A stretch of 64,000 nt of DNA from Bdellovibrionales bacterium (GTDB lineage Bacteria > Bdellovibrionota > Bdellovibrionia > Bdellovibrionales > UBA1609): assembly GCA_028819545.1 (NCBI GenBank), contig JAPPLG010000014.1, positions 97,179 to 161,178 of the forward strand, given 5' to 3'. Position 1 is the first letter of the stretch. Each line of letters opens with the position of its first letter. Of this stretch, positions 18,422 through 28,203 are shown piece after piece. Made by a program: the position numbers and the translations under genes. The notes below the pieces were generated by a model. It saw only the letters and a program-made list of their open reading frames with translations, had not been told where the DNA came from and ran no database searches.

Positions 18422-19588
18422 ATGACAAATTGGAAAAATTTTGATGTATTTAACCCCACCCCTGAGCACCAATTATTAAGAAAAAGCATCAGGCAATTTG
18501 TCATCCAGGAAGTAGAACCTCAGGCTTTAGGTTTTGATCAAAAAGAATCATTTAATTTACCTCTATTTAAAAAATTAGGGCCTTTAGGGCTATTGGCCTT
18601 AACCTCCGGAGAAGGTATGGGAATGGATGCTATAGCTTCTGTTATTGCTCATGAAGAGCTGAGCTATTCTGATCCAGGGTTTTGCTTGGCTTATTTAGCC
18701 CATGCTGTTTTATGTGTTCATAATATCAGTCAAAATGCGACTAAAGAACAACAACAAAAATGGCTCCCAAAACTATCTTCAGGTGAATGGGTCGGCGCTA
18801 TGGCCATGTCAGAGCCAGACGTCGGCACAGATGTTTTGGCAATGAGCACCACTTCTTACAAAGAGGGAGATTATTATATTTTAAACGGTAGAAAAATGTG
18901 GATCACCAATGGAACAATTTCTGATGATGGAGAATTGGTAGACGCCTGCCTTGTCTATGCTCGAAAGAAAGACAGCAAAGACATTACCTTGTTTTTTGTA
19001 GAAAAAGGATTTTCTGGATTCTCTGCAGGTCAAAAAATTAAAGGTAAAACAGGAATGAGGGCTTCCAATACCTCAGAACTTATTTTTGATAATTGCAAAG
19101 TTCCAGCTTCACACCTTATTGGAGAAGAGGGAAAAGCCCTTTATCCTATGATGAAAAATTTGGAGATAGAAAGACTGACTTTAGCGGCTATGAGTTTAGG
19201 CATTGGAAGAAGAGCTTTTGACGAGATGAATAAATATGCCTCTCAACGTCAAGCTTTTGGGCAAAAAATTCGGCAGTTTGGGCAAATACAAAAATACTTG
19301 GCTCAAAGTTATGCAGAATTAAATTCCTGTAGATCTTATGTTTATCTTACAGCTTTACAAACTCAATTTGGCAAAACCCAACAGAGATTAAATTCAGATT
19401 CTTCAAAGCTTTTAGCCTCACAGATTGGAAAAAATATTGCAGACCGGGCAATACAGGTATTGGGAGGCTATGGTTATGTTGGAGAGTATGTTGTGGAAAG
19501 ACTTTGGAGAGATGCTAAACTTTTGGAAATTGGCGGCGGTACTATAGAAGCTTTGGAAAAAAATATTGCCAAAGAACTGTCTTTATAA
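18422..19588 (+). CDS. Acyl-CoA dehydrogenase family protein
   Basis: This 388-aa FAD enzyme oxidises acyl-CoA thioesters. It has the middle-domain signatures AMSEPDVGTDVLAM and GRKMWITNG, and the C-terminal helical domain with YASQRQAFGQKIRQFGQIQ and QVLGGYGYVGEYVVERLWRDAK. The YEGT-Glu position of medium-chain enzymes reads GGGT here. A Glu is instead present in EIERLTLAA, as in isovaleryl/long-chain types, so a branched- or long-chain substrate is more likely (inference). It is monocistronic and divergent from the Fe-S carrier gene. Confidence 0.9.
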   Translation: MTNWKNFDVFNPTPEHQLLRKSIRQFVIQEVEPQALGFDQKESFNLPLFKKLGPLGLLALTSGEGMGMDAIASVIAHEELSYSDPGFCLAYLAHAVLCVHNISQNATKEQQQKWLPKLSSGEWVGAMAMSEPDVGTDVLAMSTTSYKEGDYYILNGRKMWITNGTISDDGELVDACLVYARKKDSKDITLFFVEKGFSGFSAGQKIKGKTGMRASNTSELIFDNCKVPASHLIGEEGKALYPMMKNLEIERLTLAAMSLGIGRRAFDEMNKYASQRQAFGQKIRQFGQIQKYLAQSYAELNSCRSYVYLTALQTQFGKTQQRLNSDSSKLLASQIGKNIADRAIQVLGGYGYVGEYVVERLWRDAKLLEIGGGTIEALEKNIAKELSL

Positions 19589-19770
19589 AAATGGACCCCC
19601 TACGAAGATGAAGGTCCAGTCATGTATGTTTCATGTTGTATTTTATTCATAAGAGTTTTCTATAAAGTCGGGTAATACTTAGTATAAACAACTCAAAGCT
19701 CAAACAACAAAGCAGTGCAGGTGCCAACCGATGCCACTGAACAGAAGAAAGTCCGGAATGACTTTCATGC
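19589..19770. repeat. Convergent intergenic region with dispersed-repeat pieces
   Basis: AGTCCGGAATGACTTT at 19750-19765 is identical to 10232-10247. Other short pieces (GTATAA...ACTCAAA) resemble the 10270-10290 region. No ORF or clear terminator is seen. Confidence 0.55.
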
Positions 19771-21225
19771 TTAGCACATTTGACTAAGAAGTTGATTGGA
19801 TCGTTGAATAAGTGTTTCTCTTGGAATCAACTCTATAATAGCTTTAAGTTCCAAACCCTCTACCTGTCCTATCATAACAGCTCGAAGAGGTTTAAATAAC
19901 AAAGCTCCTTTAATGTTCAACTTTGTTTTAATACTATTTTGAATATTTTTAAAATCTTCCAAAGAAATATATTCTGTTTTGACTTTTTCCAATTCCTCTT
20001 TCCACAGTTGAATTAAATTTTTTGTATGAGACCATTCGAAAATCTCTTTTACAGAATCATCTATCTTAAAATAATCATAGCTTAAAAAACGAAAAACCTC
20101 TACAGCCTCCTTTAAAGTGGAAAAAGAAGACTTTAAAGAGTGAAAAGATTTCTCTTTTAAAGATTCGTTATTTAAAAACGGAAGATTGATTTTATCCCGA
20201 TCTAAAAGAGGTTGAAGCATCTTCCAAAATTCTTTATAATCCATAGAACGAATATGCTGAGCATTAATCCACTTTAACTTATTTTCATCAAAAACAGCCC
20301 CTGCCGGATTTAAGTTTTTTTCTGAAAACTTTGAAATTAATTCTGAAAAACTAAAAACCTCCTGATTGTCTTTAGGGTTCCAGCCTAAAAGAGCTAAAAA
20401 GTTATTCAATGCTGAAGGCAAATGACCCTGCTCTTTATACTCTAAACAAGAAAGAGCCCCTTCCCTTTTACTCAACTTTTTCTTATCAGTAGATAAAATA
20501 AGAGAAAGGTGTCCATAAACAGGAGAAGCCCAACCCAAAGCTTCAAAAATAATCAACTGTCTCAAAGTATTCGGTAGATGCTCTTCTGCTCGAAAAATAT
20601 GACTGATCTTCATTAAAGCATCATCCACAGCACAACAAAAATTATAAACAGGAAGCCCGTTGGATCTTATTAAAACAAAATCTCCTATCATATCGGATGG
20701 AAACTCCACTCTTCCCCGAACAACATCATCAACAACATAATTTTTGGCAGTCTCAGGCATTTTAAAGCGAATAACCGGTTTTACATTTTGTTTTTTCTTA
20801 GCCTCTTCTTGACTCCAATTTCGATAAGGGCTTTTGACACGGAAAGGTTTTCCTTCTTTTTGAGAAGTTTCTTTCATATGTGCCAGTTCATCATCCGTGA
20901 GAAAACAATAATAAGCTTTTCCGGAATCCAAGAGTTTTTGAGCATATTGGTTGTAAACATCCAATCTTTGACTTTGTCTATAAGGACCGTACTCCCCTGC
21001 CTTATCCATCCCTTCATCCCAATCAAGACCCAACCATTTCAAAGCTGTTAACTGCTCTGTTAAAAAATGTTCTTGATTTCGGTCCAGATCTGTATCTTCT
21101 ACACGCAAGATAAATCGGCCGCCATATTTTTTAGCAAAAAGAAAATTAAAAAGAGCTGTTCTGGCTCCACCAACATGAAGAGCCCCGGTAGGGCTTGGAG
21201 CAAACCTAACACGTATATTTTTCAA
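19771..21225 (-). CDS. gltX: Glutamate--tRNA ligase
   Basis: This class I aminoacyl-tRNA synthetase (484 aa) charges tRNA-Glu. The HIGH-equivalent is in RFAPSPTGALHVGGAR, and the KMSKS-equivalent is KKLSKREG. The C-terminal anticodon-binding domain is helical, as expected. It overlaps carD by 4 nt and is the last gene of the pil-gmk-rel block. Confidence 0.97.
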   Translation of the reverse strand: MKNIRVRFAPSPTGALHVGGARTALFNFLFAKKYGGRFILRVEDTDLDRNQEHFLTEQLTALKWLGLDWDEGMDKAGEYGPYRQSQRLDVYNQYAQKLLDSGKAYYCFLTDDELAHMKETSQKEGKPFRVKSPYRNWSQEEAKKKQNVKPVIRFKMPETAKNYVVDDVVRGRVEFPSDMIGDFVLIRSNGLPVYNFCCAVDDALMKISHIFRAEEHLPNTLRQLIIFEALGWASPVYGHLSLILSTDKKKLSKREGALSCLEYKEQGHLPSALNNFLALLGWNPKDNQEVFSFSELISKFSEKNLNPAGAVFDENKLKWINAQHIRSMDYKEFWKMLQPLLDRDKINLPFLNNESLKEKSFHSLKSSFSTLKEAVEVFRFLSYDYFKIDDSVKEIFEWSHTKNLIQLWKEELEKVKTEYISLEDFKNIQNSIKTKLNIKGALLFKPLRAVMIGQVEGLELKAIIELIPRETLIQRSNQLLSQMC

Positions 21226-21731
21226 TGTTTTTGTACGAAAATAATTTGAGAGGCTTCATTTAAAATTTGTTTTCCTTCAATATTACCTAAAACAAGAAGC
21301 ACTTCTTTAGAAAACAAATCCCAAGCTTGATCCAGCAATTGTTTTTCCCCGAAACTTAAATTTTTTCTCATTTTCATAAGTGACAATTCTTTTAGAACAT
21401 AAGCAACATCAAGCAAAGAACCTGTTTTTAATTTTTTCATATATTCTTGTATTTTCTTATTCCAATTTTTCATATTTTTAAGCTGAAAATCAGACTCTTT
21501 CAAAACCCCCATAACTTCTTCAATTTGGCCTCGATTGACCAGCCGACGAAGCCCTCCCTTTTGGTGAGTGCGATTCTTTGGAACTAATATATCTGTAGCA
21601 GAATCCTTAATTCGAACAGAATAAAAAGTTTCTTTATTACCTAAAATCTCCCTAGTTTCAATAGCAGTAATTTCTCCAACACCATAGCCAGCATAAACTG
21701 CTGAATCCCCCACTTTAAAAGCTAACGACAT
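21222..21731 (-). CDS. CarD/CdnL family RNA-polymerase-binding regulator
   Basis: This 169-aa protein has an N-terminal Tudor-like RNAP-interacting domain (FKVGDSAVYAGYGVGEITAIE) and a helical DNA-interacting C-terminal domain (LKTGSLLDVAYVLKELS, LSFGEKQLLDQAWDL). It is the CdnL/CarD type that stabilises open complexes at rRNA and stress promoters. Location beside rel, rpoZ and gltX fits a growth-control role. It is translationally coupled to gltX. Confidence 0.9.
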   Translation of the reverse strand: MSLAFKVGDSAVYAGYGVGEITAIETREILGNKETFYSVRIKDSATDILVPKNRTHQKGGLRRLVNRGQIEEVMGVLKESDFQLKNMKNWNKKIQEYMKKLKTGSLLDVAYVLKELSLMKMRKNLSFGEKQLLDQAWDLFSKEVLLVLGNIEGKQILNEASQIIFVQKH

Positions 21732-21820
21732 AAATCCTCCTTATTCGAGGACTACTTATAACAGAATTGTTCTTATTATTCAAAAAAAATCCGACAGCCT
21801 AATGAATAGTTTACAGAATA

Positions 21821-24022
21821 TTAGTATTTTATACTTGCACTGCTTGATCTGGATACACTGACTACATTTTTAATTTGTTCTAAACAGCGAATAATAGATC
21901 TAAGCTCCTCTATATCACGCACCTCAAAACTCACGAATACATCCGCTTTTAAATCATCTTCCCTGGCTGCAGAAGCTAGCTCTAAAATATTAATACTTCT
22001 TTCAGTAAAAATATTGGAGATATTATTGAGTGTACCTGTTTCATCGTAAACCATAATTTTAACATGAACAACTTGCTTAAATTCATCTTTAATTCTCCAG
22101 GAAACATCTACATACCTTTCAGGAGTCAAGTTTTGGAGTTTCTTACATTCACGCTGATGTACGACAATCCCTCTTTCCACACTGATATAACCTAAAATAT
22201 CTTCACCCGGTAAAGGAGCACAGCACTTGGCCAATTGAACCATCACACTGCCCATACCCTCCACTTCAATCGGAGAGTCATGTTTTTTCTTGGATTTCTT
22301 TGGAGCCTCAGGCACCTTTGGAGCAACTAAGTCTTTCCCTAATACTTTTTGAATAAAATTTTGTGTAATGACTTTTCCGTAACCTATTTGAGCATAAATA
22401 TCTTCATGGGTATTGAGCCCCATACTTACCATTGTTTTCTTGCATTCTGATTGCTTTAAAAATCTGTCCAAAGAAAAATCCACCTTTTTTAATTCCTTAT
22501 CCAACAGTTTTTGACCCACCTGAACAGCCATTTTTCTTTCTTCATCTTTGATATAACTGCGAATTCTCGAACGAGCCTTTGAAGTCATACAAATATTCAA
22601 CCATTCCCTAACCGGATGGCTTTTTTCAGATGTGTTCACCTCTATAACATCTCCATTTTGAAGTTTGTATTTTAGAGGAACAATACGTCCATTAACCTTA
22701 GCTTCTTTTAATTTATTGCCGATATCTGTATGAACAGCATAAGCAAAATCAATAGGAGTAGCTCCAGATGAAAACTCTTTAACATCACCTTTTGGAGTAA
22801 AGACATATATATCTGATTCAAATAAATCTTTCTTAACACTTTCTAAAAATACATTGGAGTGCTGGGCCTGGCGATGAAGAGCCACTAAATCCTGAAGCCA
22901 TGAAAACTTTTTTAAAGTTTGAGTTTGCACTTTTACATTTTTTAAAAATGCCTCATCTTTATATTGCCAGTGAGCGGCCACTCCTCTTTCTGCAATATAG
23001 TGCATATCATAAGTGCGAATTTGAATTTCAAGTTTTTTACCTTGAGGTCCAATCACCGTTGTATGAAGACTTTGATAGTTATTTGCTTTAGGAATCGCGA
23101 TAAAATCTTTAAACCTTCCGGGGATGGGTTTCCATAGAGAATGCACCCAGCCTAAAAGTTCATAACATTCATGCATTTTCTGCGTGCAAATACGAAAAGC
23201 AATAATATCATAAACCTCAGCGTATGATATTTTTTGATTTTGCATTTTTTTATATATGGAGTACATATTTTTCGTACGACCTTTAATTTCAAATTTAACT
23301 TTTGTTTTTTTAGCAAGCTCCTCAGTTAAAAATGCGATGACATCTTTAATGTATTTATTTCTTTCTTTTGTTTCCTCTTCAAATTGTTGAAATATAGACG
23401 AATAAACTTCCGGATATATATACTTAAAAGCCAAATCTTCCAGCTCCATTTTGATAGAATGAAGCCCCAACCGCCCGGCCAAAGGGGCATAAATATTTAA
23501 AGTTTCCTGGGATATTCTTAGCTGTCTTTCTTCAGATAAGGGGGCCAGTGTTCTCATATTGTGAAGACGATCTGCCAGCTTCACCAAAATAACTCGTACA
23601 TCCTTCCCCATAGATACGAACATTTTTCTAATATTTTCACTTTCTCTTTCATAATTGCTTTTAAACTTAATTTGAGAAAGTTTTGTGACTCCATCCACAA
23701 GAAAAGCTACAGATTTTCCAAAATCTTTTTTAATTTCATGCAAAGTAATTGAAGTGTCTTCAACCACATCATGCAAAAGAGCTGTCACAATAGAAGAAAC
23801 ATCCAGATGAAGTTCGGCTAAAATCATAGCCACTTCTAGGGGATGCTCAATAAAAGGTTCTCCGGTTTTTCTAAATTGTCCGTGATGAGCTTTATCCGAC
23901 AACCAAAAAGCTTTTTTAATTAAATTATGATCTTCTGAGGATAGGTACTCATGTGTCCTTTTGATCAAAGGATTGATTTTGGATGAATCAATAGTTTGGC
24001 TGTTGGAAACTCCCATTAACAT
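21821..24022 (-). CDS. Bifunctional (p)ppGpp synthetase/hydrolase, RelA/SpoT family
   Basis: This 733-aa long Rel protein controls the stringent response. The HD hydrolase is intact (GQFRKTGEPFIEHP, LLHDVVEDT, ADRLHNMRTL). The synthetase domain has the RFKD motif typical of bifunctional enzymes, plus IPKANNYQSLHT. TGS (DIYVFTPKGDVKEF), zinc-finger-like CCAPLPGEDI and C-terminal ACT domains follow. It is 24 nt downstream of rpoZ, the same order as rpoZ-spoT in many proteobacteria. Confidence 0.97.
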   Translation of the reverse strand: MLMGVSNSQTIDSSKINPLIKRTHEYLSSEDHNLIKKAFWLSDKAHHGQFRKTGEPFIEHPLEVAMILAELHLDVSSIVTALLHDVVEDTSITLHEIKKDFGKSVAFLVDGVTKLSQIKFKSNYERESENIRKMFVSMGKDVRVILVKLADRLHNMRTLAPLSEERQLRISQETLNIYAPLAGRLGLHSIKMELEDLAFKYIYPEVYSSIFQQFEEETKERNKYIKDVIAFLTEELAKKTKVKFEIKGRTKNMYSIYKKMQNQKISYAEVYDIIAFRICTQKMHECYELLGWVHSLWKPIPGRFKDFIAIPKANNYQSLHTTVIGPQGKKLEIQIRTYDMHYIAERGVAAHWQYKDEAFLKNVKVQTQTLKKFSWLQDLVALHRQAQHSNVFLESVKKDLFESDIYVFTPKGDVKEFSSGATPIDFAYAVHTDIGNKLKEAKVNGRIVPLKYKLQNGDVIEVNTSEKSHPVREWLNICMTSKARSRIRSYIKDEERKMAVQVGQKLLDKELKKVDFSLDRFLKQSECKKTMVSMGLNTHEDIYAQIGYGKVITQNFIQKVLGKDLVAPKVPEAPKKSKKKHDSPIEVEGMGSVMVQLAKCCAPLPGEDILGYISVERGIVVHQRECKKLQNLTPERYVDVSWRIKDEFKQVVHVKIMVYDETGTLNNISNIFTERSINILELASAAREDDLKADVFVSFEVRDIEELRSIIRCLEQIKNVVSVSRSSSASIKY

Positions 24023-24046
24023 TCATTATAGCAAATGAAACGGCAA

Positions 24047-24325
24047 CTATCCATCTTCTTTTGCAACAGTCTTTGAAGAAGTTGCAGATGTATTGTCTCT
24101 TTTTAAAATGGACTCTAATTTTAAAGCCATATCCTCTTTGGAAAGGTTAGTGTCCACCGCTCCCGCCGCCACTTCTCGAAGGGCATTCACAACATACTTA
24201 TTATTGGCAGACACAAGAGGCTGATCTCCATTTAAAAACTGACGCACCCTTTTAGCCACTAAAATCACTAAAGTAAATCGATTGGATACTTTATCCAAGC
24301 AGTCTTCTACCGTTACCCGAGCCAT
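24047..24325 (-). CDS. rpoZ: RNA polymerase omega subunit
   Basis: This 92-aa protein starts [29 protein letters not shown], the conserved omega signature, and continues with the ALREVAAG helix. Omega stabilises beta' and forms part of a ppGpp site in proteobacteria. It sits between gmk and rel, the conserved order. Confidence 0.97.
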   Translation of the reverse strand: MARVTVEDCLDKVSNRFTLVILVAKRVRQFLNGDQPLVSANNKYVVNALREVAAGAVDTNLSKEDMALKLESILKRDNTSATSSKTVAKEDG

Positions 24326-24407
24326 AGAGTTCCCCTTTTGTAGTTAGTGAAAATAAAAACTGTATTACATATACAAAACAAGATTTGAACAGAAATAATA
24401 AAAAAAT

Positions 24408-24986
24408 TCAATCTATTTCTTGAAAAAGATACTTTTTAATCTCTTTTTGTAATTCCAATGTTGCCTGTTTTAAATCATCATTGATAATCTTAACATCCAC
24501 ACATTGTTCAAGCCGTTCTACCTCGCTTGTATAAGCCTCTAAACGCAATATTTGGTTTTCATTTGGACTTGCCTTTCTTTTGGCCATTCTATTTTTAGCC
24601 TCCTCTTTTGAAGATGGAAACACTCCCACGGTTAAACTTTGAGGATAACTTTCTTTAACAGACTGAAGACCCTGTAGATCCAAATCTTTAATGACGGCTT
24701 TTCCGTCATTCCATATTTTTTCGACCTGCTTTTTGGAGGTGCCGTAATAATATCCATAAACTTGAGCCCATTCCAGCATCTCTCCATTGCTGATCTTTCG
24801 AAAAAATTCTTCTTTAGACACAAAAAAATAATCCTTTTGATCTTTTTCAAAAGGGCGTTTTTCACGTGTTGTAAATGAAATTGTAGGAGTTAAAACCTGA
24901 ATATCCTGAATCATATTTTTCAACAAGGTGGATTTCCCGGCCCCACTGGGGCCGCACAGGATAATAAATGGATTTTTAATCATCAT
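24408..24986 (-). CDS. gmk: Guanylate kinase
   Basis: It phosphorylates GMP to GDP. The 192-aa protein has P-loop GPSGAGKSTLL, the GMP-binding TRExRPxE-like TTREKRPFEKDQKDYFFV, and EWAQVYGYYYGTSK. The length is normal for the family. It is upstream of rpoZ. Confidence 0.97.
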   Translation of the reverse strand: MMIKNPFIILCGPSGAGKSTLLKNMIQDIQVLTPTISFTTREKRPFEKDQKDYFFVSKEEFFRKISNGEMLEWAQVYGYYYGTSKKQVEKIWNDGKAVIKDLDLQGLQSVKESYPQSLTVGVFPSSKEEAKNRMAKRKASPNENQILRLEAYTSEVERLEQCVDVKIINDDLKQATLELQKEIKKYLFQEID

Positions 24987-25022
24987 CTCTTAATTTACTT
25001 CTTTTTCAGAAAAAAAAGAAGC

Positions 25023-25832
25023 TTAAAAACTGGATCTTTGTGTGCGAAAACGGCCTCTTTTCTGCAAACTTCCCACTTGCTCACCACTTACTGTATAAAA
25101 AATACCTTTTATTTCCCAGTTCACAGAATAATTGGGAATACGAAGAGTCGTAAAATTACTGTCATTGGTATTGACCTCAGGAGGAGCAGGCAGGCCATCC
25201 AAATAAAATGCCAAGTTGCCCATAACATAGCTTCTGGCAAAATCACTATAAGTTGTATAACTTCCCTCATTACAGTCAGGTATGCCTCTATCTCTATCGT
25301 GTTGAGTTCTAGCACACACACCTTTCTCTCCTTCAGAAGAAGTTCCAGGATTCAATATATAGAGGAAAGGGGTTGTCTCACAATATCCACTGGCAAAAGG
25401 CTTGTCTGTCACTTGAGCGTCTGCACCACCACCTTTTACTTTAAAATTAATTTCTTCAATGACCAAATGATATGCACTTCGGTTTCTAATAACCGGAAAA
25501 ACTTTAAACCAATAATCACTGACAGAAAGAAAAATTGAATTTTTACGTTCTCCATCCTGTGATTCACCTCCTGTAGTTTCTTCTCCCTGTTGTGCACGAA
25601 ACTCATCCCATGGAGTGGTAAAAGGCTCCGGAAGCCCTCTTCTACAAATAATATCCTCCTGACCTTTGAAACGAACTATTGGAGTAGGCACACAAACAAT
25701 CTGATCTCCGGCTCTCCGTGTAGCACCACACATTTGAACATCCACCTGAGAGCTAAAATATCTGCCCTCTACACAAGATAAGAAAGGCAAAAAAATGAAT
25801 ATTAAAAATATAATATAAAGTTTTTTAAACAT
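25023..25832 (-). CDS. Lipoprotein in the pil operon, unknown function
   Basis: This 269-aa protein has a signal peptide ending in lipobox FLSC. The mature part contains several Cys and beta-rich segments (SDYWFKVFPVIRNRSAYHLVIEEINFKVKG), ending with a basic tail. It lies 9 nt downstream of pilQ and upstream of gmk, so it may be a secretin-associated lipoprotein. That is inference from position only; it does not look like the TPR pilotins PilF/PilW or Tgl. Confidence 0.7.
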   Translation of the reverse strand: MFKKLYIIFLIFIFLPFLSCVEGRYFSSQVDVQMCGATRRAGDQIVCVPTPIVRFKGQEDIICRRGLPEPFTTPWDEFRAQQGEETTGGESQDGERKNSIFLSVSDYWFKVFPVIRNRSAYHLVIEEINFKVKGGGADAQVTDKPFASGYCETTPFLYILNPGTSSEGEKGVCARTQHDRDRGIPDCNEGSYTTYSDFARSYVMGNLAFYLDGLPAPPEVNTNDSNFTTLRIPNYSVNWEIKGIFYTVSGEQVGSLQKRGRFRTQRSSF

Positions 25833-25841
25833 ATTGCTCTC

Positions 25842-28193
25842 TTAATTGTTGGAGGCCACATCTGCAGACTCTTTGCCAATATCAATAATGCGAGGAGTGA
25901 GAAACAACAACAGCTCTGTTCTAACTCTCCTGTCGACCAATTGAGAAAAGAGCCATGAAACCACGGGGATATGCTGAAGAAAAGGCACCCCCTGCAGACT
26001 TTCCACTTCTCTTGTTTCGTAAATACCTCCAATCACTGCTGTCTGACCGCTTTTGACCAAAATTCGAGTGGTGGCGCTTCTATTGCTGACAGGTTTGGCT
26101 TCACTGCCTCCTTGTCCGCGTTGAGGCGCTCCTTCCGAAGAACGATTCACACTCACCTGCATATAAATACTATCTACATTAGTAATTTCAGGAGTGACCT
26201 GGAGGCTTAACTGCAAAGGGGATCTTTGAATTTGAATTTGAGAGCCTCCCCCTCCTTCAGGAATAACAGCTGAAAATGCAATACTCTCAGAACTCTGATT
26301 CACAGATGCGGCCTGCCCATTGAGAGCCATAATGCGAGGAGAGCTTAAAACACGAGCACTCCCATTTGTTTCAGCAAAACCCAACTGAACATCCAAGTCC
26401 CCCAAACCTCTGAAAGTTCCAATCAATAAGTTACTTCCCAGGGTTCCGGCATTCGGAGAACTGGGCAAAGCACTTAGTAAAGGGCTGGGAGTAATTTCAA
26501 CACCGCCAAGAGCGCCAATAGAAGGAGTTGTTATAGACTCCCCGGGAATCAACCATGAAATACCAAAGTCTCTTGAAAAGTCCTCGCTGGCTTCAACAAT
26601 TTTAGCCGCAATCATCACTTGTTTAGGTGTGCGGTCCAAATCTCCAATAAGCTTTTTCATTCTGGAAATAGCTTTTTCCGTATCACGAATAATAAGTGCA
26701 TTGTTTTGAGAGTCCGCCTGCACATTTCCCCGAGTTGTTTTAAACACATTAATCTGGCTTAAAATGTTGCCCGCCTGAGCATAAGCAATAGGAACAATTT
26801 CCAACTTCAAAGGAGCTGAAGCCTCCTGTTGAAGTTTGATAGCGTTCAATTTGGACTGCATAGCTTCAAAATCTTGAATACCGGCAATAGTCACTACATT
26901 GCCTTCTCTCACATAAGCTAAGTCATTTTGTTTCATAATTAAAAAGAGAGCCTGATCCCATGGAACTTCTTTAAGCTGTATATTCACTTTGGCATCTTTA
27001 ATTTTATTTGAAATAATCATATTGATTCCAGAGTCTTCGACCAAAAAATACAAAATATCTTTAAGCCCCGCATCTCGTACGTCCAAGGTAATAGGCTTTC
27101 CATAAAATTTTTGGTCTTTAAGCAAAAAATCATAAATTGTAGCGGCTTGAAGAAACGGAGTCTCTCCCCCTAAAGGAACTCCCTCCTCTTCAGAAAAAGT
27201 TTCATCAGTTAACAGCTCCGGCTCTTCGTCAAAAGCGTCCATACCTTCTTGTTCGCTGTCTGCAATAGATGTATCTACAGCACTTTCTCCTACAGAAGAG
27301 ATCATAAAACCGCCGGTATCTGTTTCTGCAATAAGAGGAGCCGGGCTCTCAGGCCTCATTTGAATAATAATACGAACAACATTTTCAGATTTTTGATCAG
27401 CCTGCAATAGAGCAAACCCGGATTGAAATTCCTTCATAATATAAGGCCATCTTAAATTATCCATAAGAACTGCATTGGGAATTTCAACGATAAACTGTCT
27501 GGTTGCTTCATTGAATCGTGAACGATAAGAAGGAACCCCTCCTGTGACATCAATATGAATTTGCTCATTTTCATATCGAATATTATTAATACGAATATTA
27601 GATGATGTATCTTCCTGAGCAACTGTAGTTTCTTCTTCAATAACAGGCTCTTGAGCAATAACATCTTCCTCCACTGCATCGACACTCACAGGAGCATCCT
27701 CCACTATGGTTTCTTCTTGAGCTACTTCACCTTCAAGGGCTCCTACATCTTCAACAACCTCTACCGGCTCTTCTGCACCTAATACTTGAGCTGTCTCCAA
27801 CTCTTCTGCAGAAACAGGATCCAGACCCTCTTCTGTAATTTCAGATAAAGGTTCTTCCGCCTGTTCTGCTACAACCTCTTCCTCTAATGGATCTTCGCCA
27901 ATAGATTCAGCATACTCAGCTTCTTCATCAGCAAATTCCGCAAACTCATCTTCAATCTCTTTTAATTCATCTTCAGCCTCTTGCTCTTCTAATTCAGCAG
28001 ACTGCGTGGCAGACGGACCTTCTTCAGAAGAAAGATCTTCCATTTCCTGATCATACTCATCTTCATCCTGAGAGGCCAAAAACTCTTCTTCCTCTTCATC
28101 CTCATAGTTATAAGCACTAGTATCTTCTTGAGTTTCTACAGAAGTACATGCGTAAAGCAAAAAAGTAAAAATAAAAAATAATATTTTAATCAT
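25842..28193 (-). CDS. pilQ: Type IV pilus secretin PilQ (lipidated, with long acidic N-terminus)
   Basis: It forms the outer-membrane pore for type IV pili. The 783-aa protein starts at MIKILFFIFTFLLYACTS; the track's 16 extra residues precede the signal peptide. Lipobox LYAC indicates lipidation. Residues of about 20-220 are almost all Glu/Asp/Ala/Val. An AMIN domain follows (IRINNIRYENEQIHIDV). Next come an STN/secretin-TonB N-domain (ITLDVRDAGLKDILYFLVEDSGINMI), an N1 domain (VQADSQNNALIIRDT) and the secretin core (GSARVLSSPRIMALNGQ, ending LLLFLTPRII). It follows pilP with a 10-nt gap. Confidence 0.95.
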   Translation of the reverse strand: MIKILFFIFTFLLYACTSVETQEDTSAYNYEDEEEEEFLASQDEDEYDQEMEDLSSEEGPSATQSAELEEQEAEDELKEIEDEFAEFADEEAEYAESIGEDPLEEEVVAEQAEEPLSEITEEGLDPVSAEELETAQVLGAEEPVEVVEDVGALEGEVAQEETIVEDAPVSVDAVEEDVIAQEPVIEEETTVAQEDTSSNIRINNIRYENEQIHIDVTGGVPSYRSRFNEATRQFIVEIPNAVLMDNLRWPYIMKEFQSGFALLQADQKSENVVRIIIQMRPESPAPLIAETDTGGFMISSVGESAVDTSIADSEQEGMDAFDEEPELLTDETFSEEEGVPLGGETPFLQAATIYDFLLKDQKFYGKPITLDVRDAGLKDILYFLVEDSGINMIISNKIKDAKVNIQLKEVPWDQALFLIMKQNDLAYVREGNVVTIAGIQDFEAMQSKLNAIKLQQEASAPLKLEIVPIAYAQAGNILSQINVFKTTRGNVQADSQNNALIIRDTEKAISRMKKLIGDLDRTPKQVMIAAKIVEASEDFSRDFGISWLIPGESITTPSIGALGGVEITPSPLLSALPSSPNAGTLGSNLLIGTFRGLGDLDVQLGFAETNGSARVLSSPRIMALNGQAASVNQSSESIAFSAVIPEGGGGSQIQIQRSPLQLSLQVTPEITNVDSIYMQVSVNRSSEGAPQRGQGGSEAKPVSNRSATTRILVKSGQTAVIGGIYETREVESLQGVPFLQHIPVVSWLFSQLVDRRVRTELLLFLTPRIIDIGKESADVASNN

Positions 28194-28203
28194 GACAAAC
28201 CTC

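Noticed and set aside
25038-25538. 166-aa plus-strand ORF antisense to the pil-operon lipoprotein
   Set aside because: No domain or start signal; the minus-strand frame has a lipobox signal peptide and operon context.
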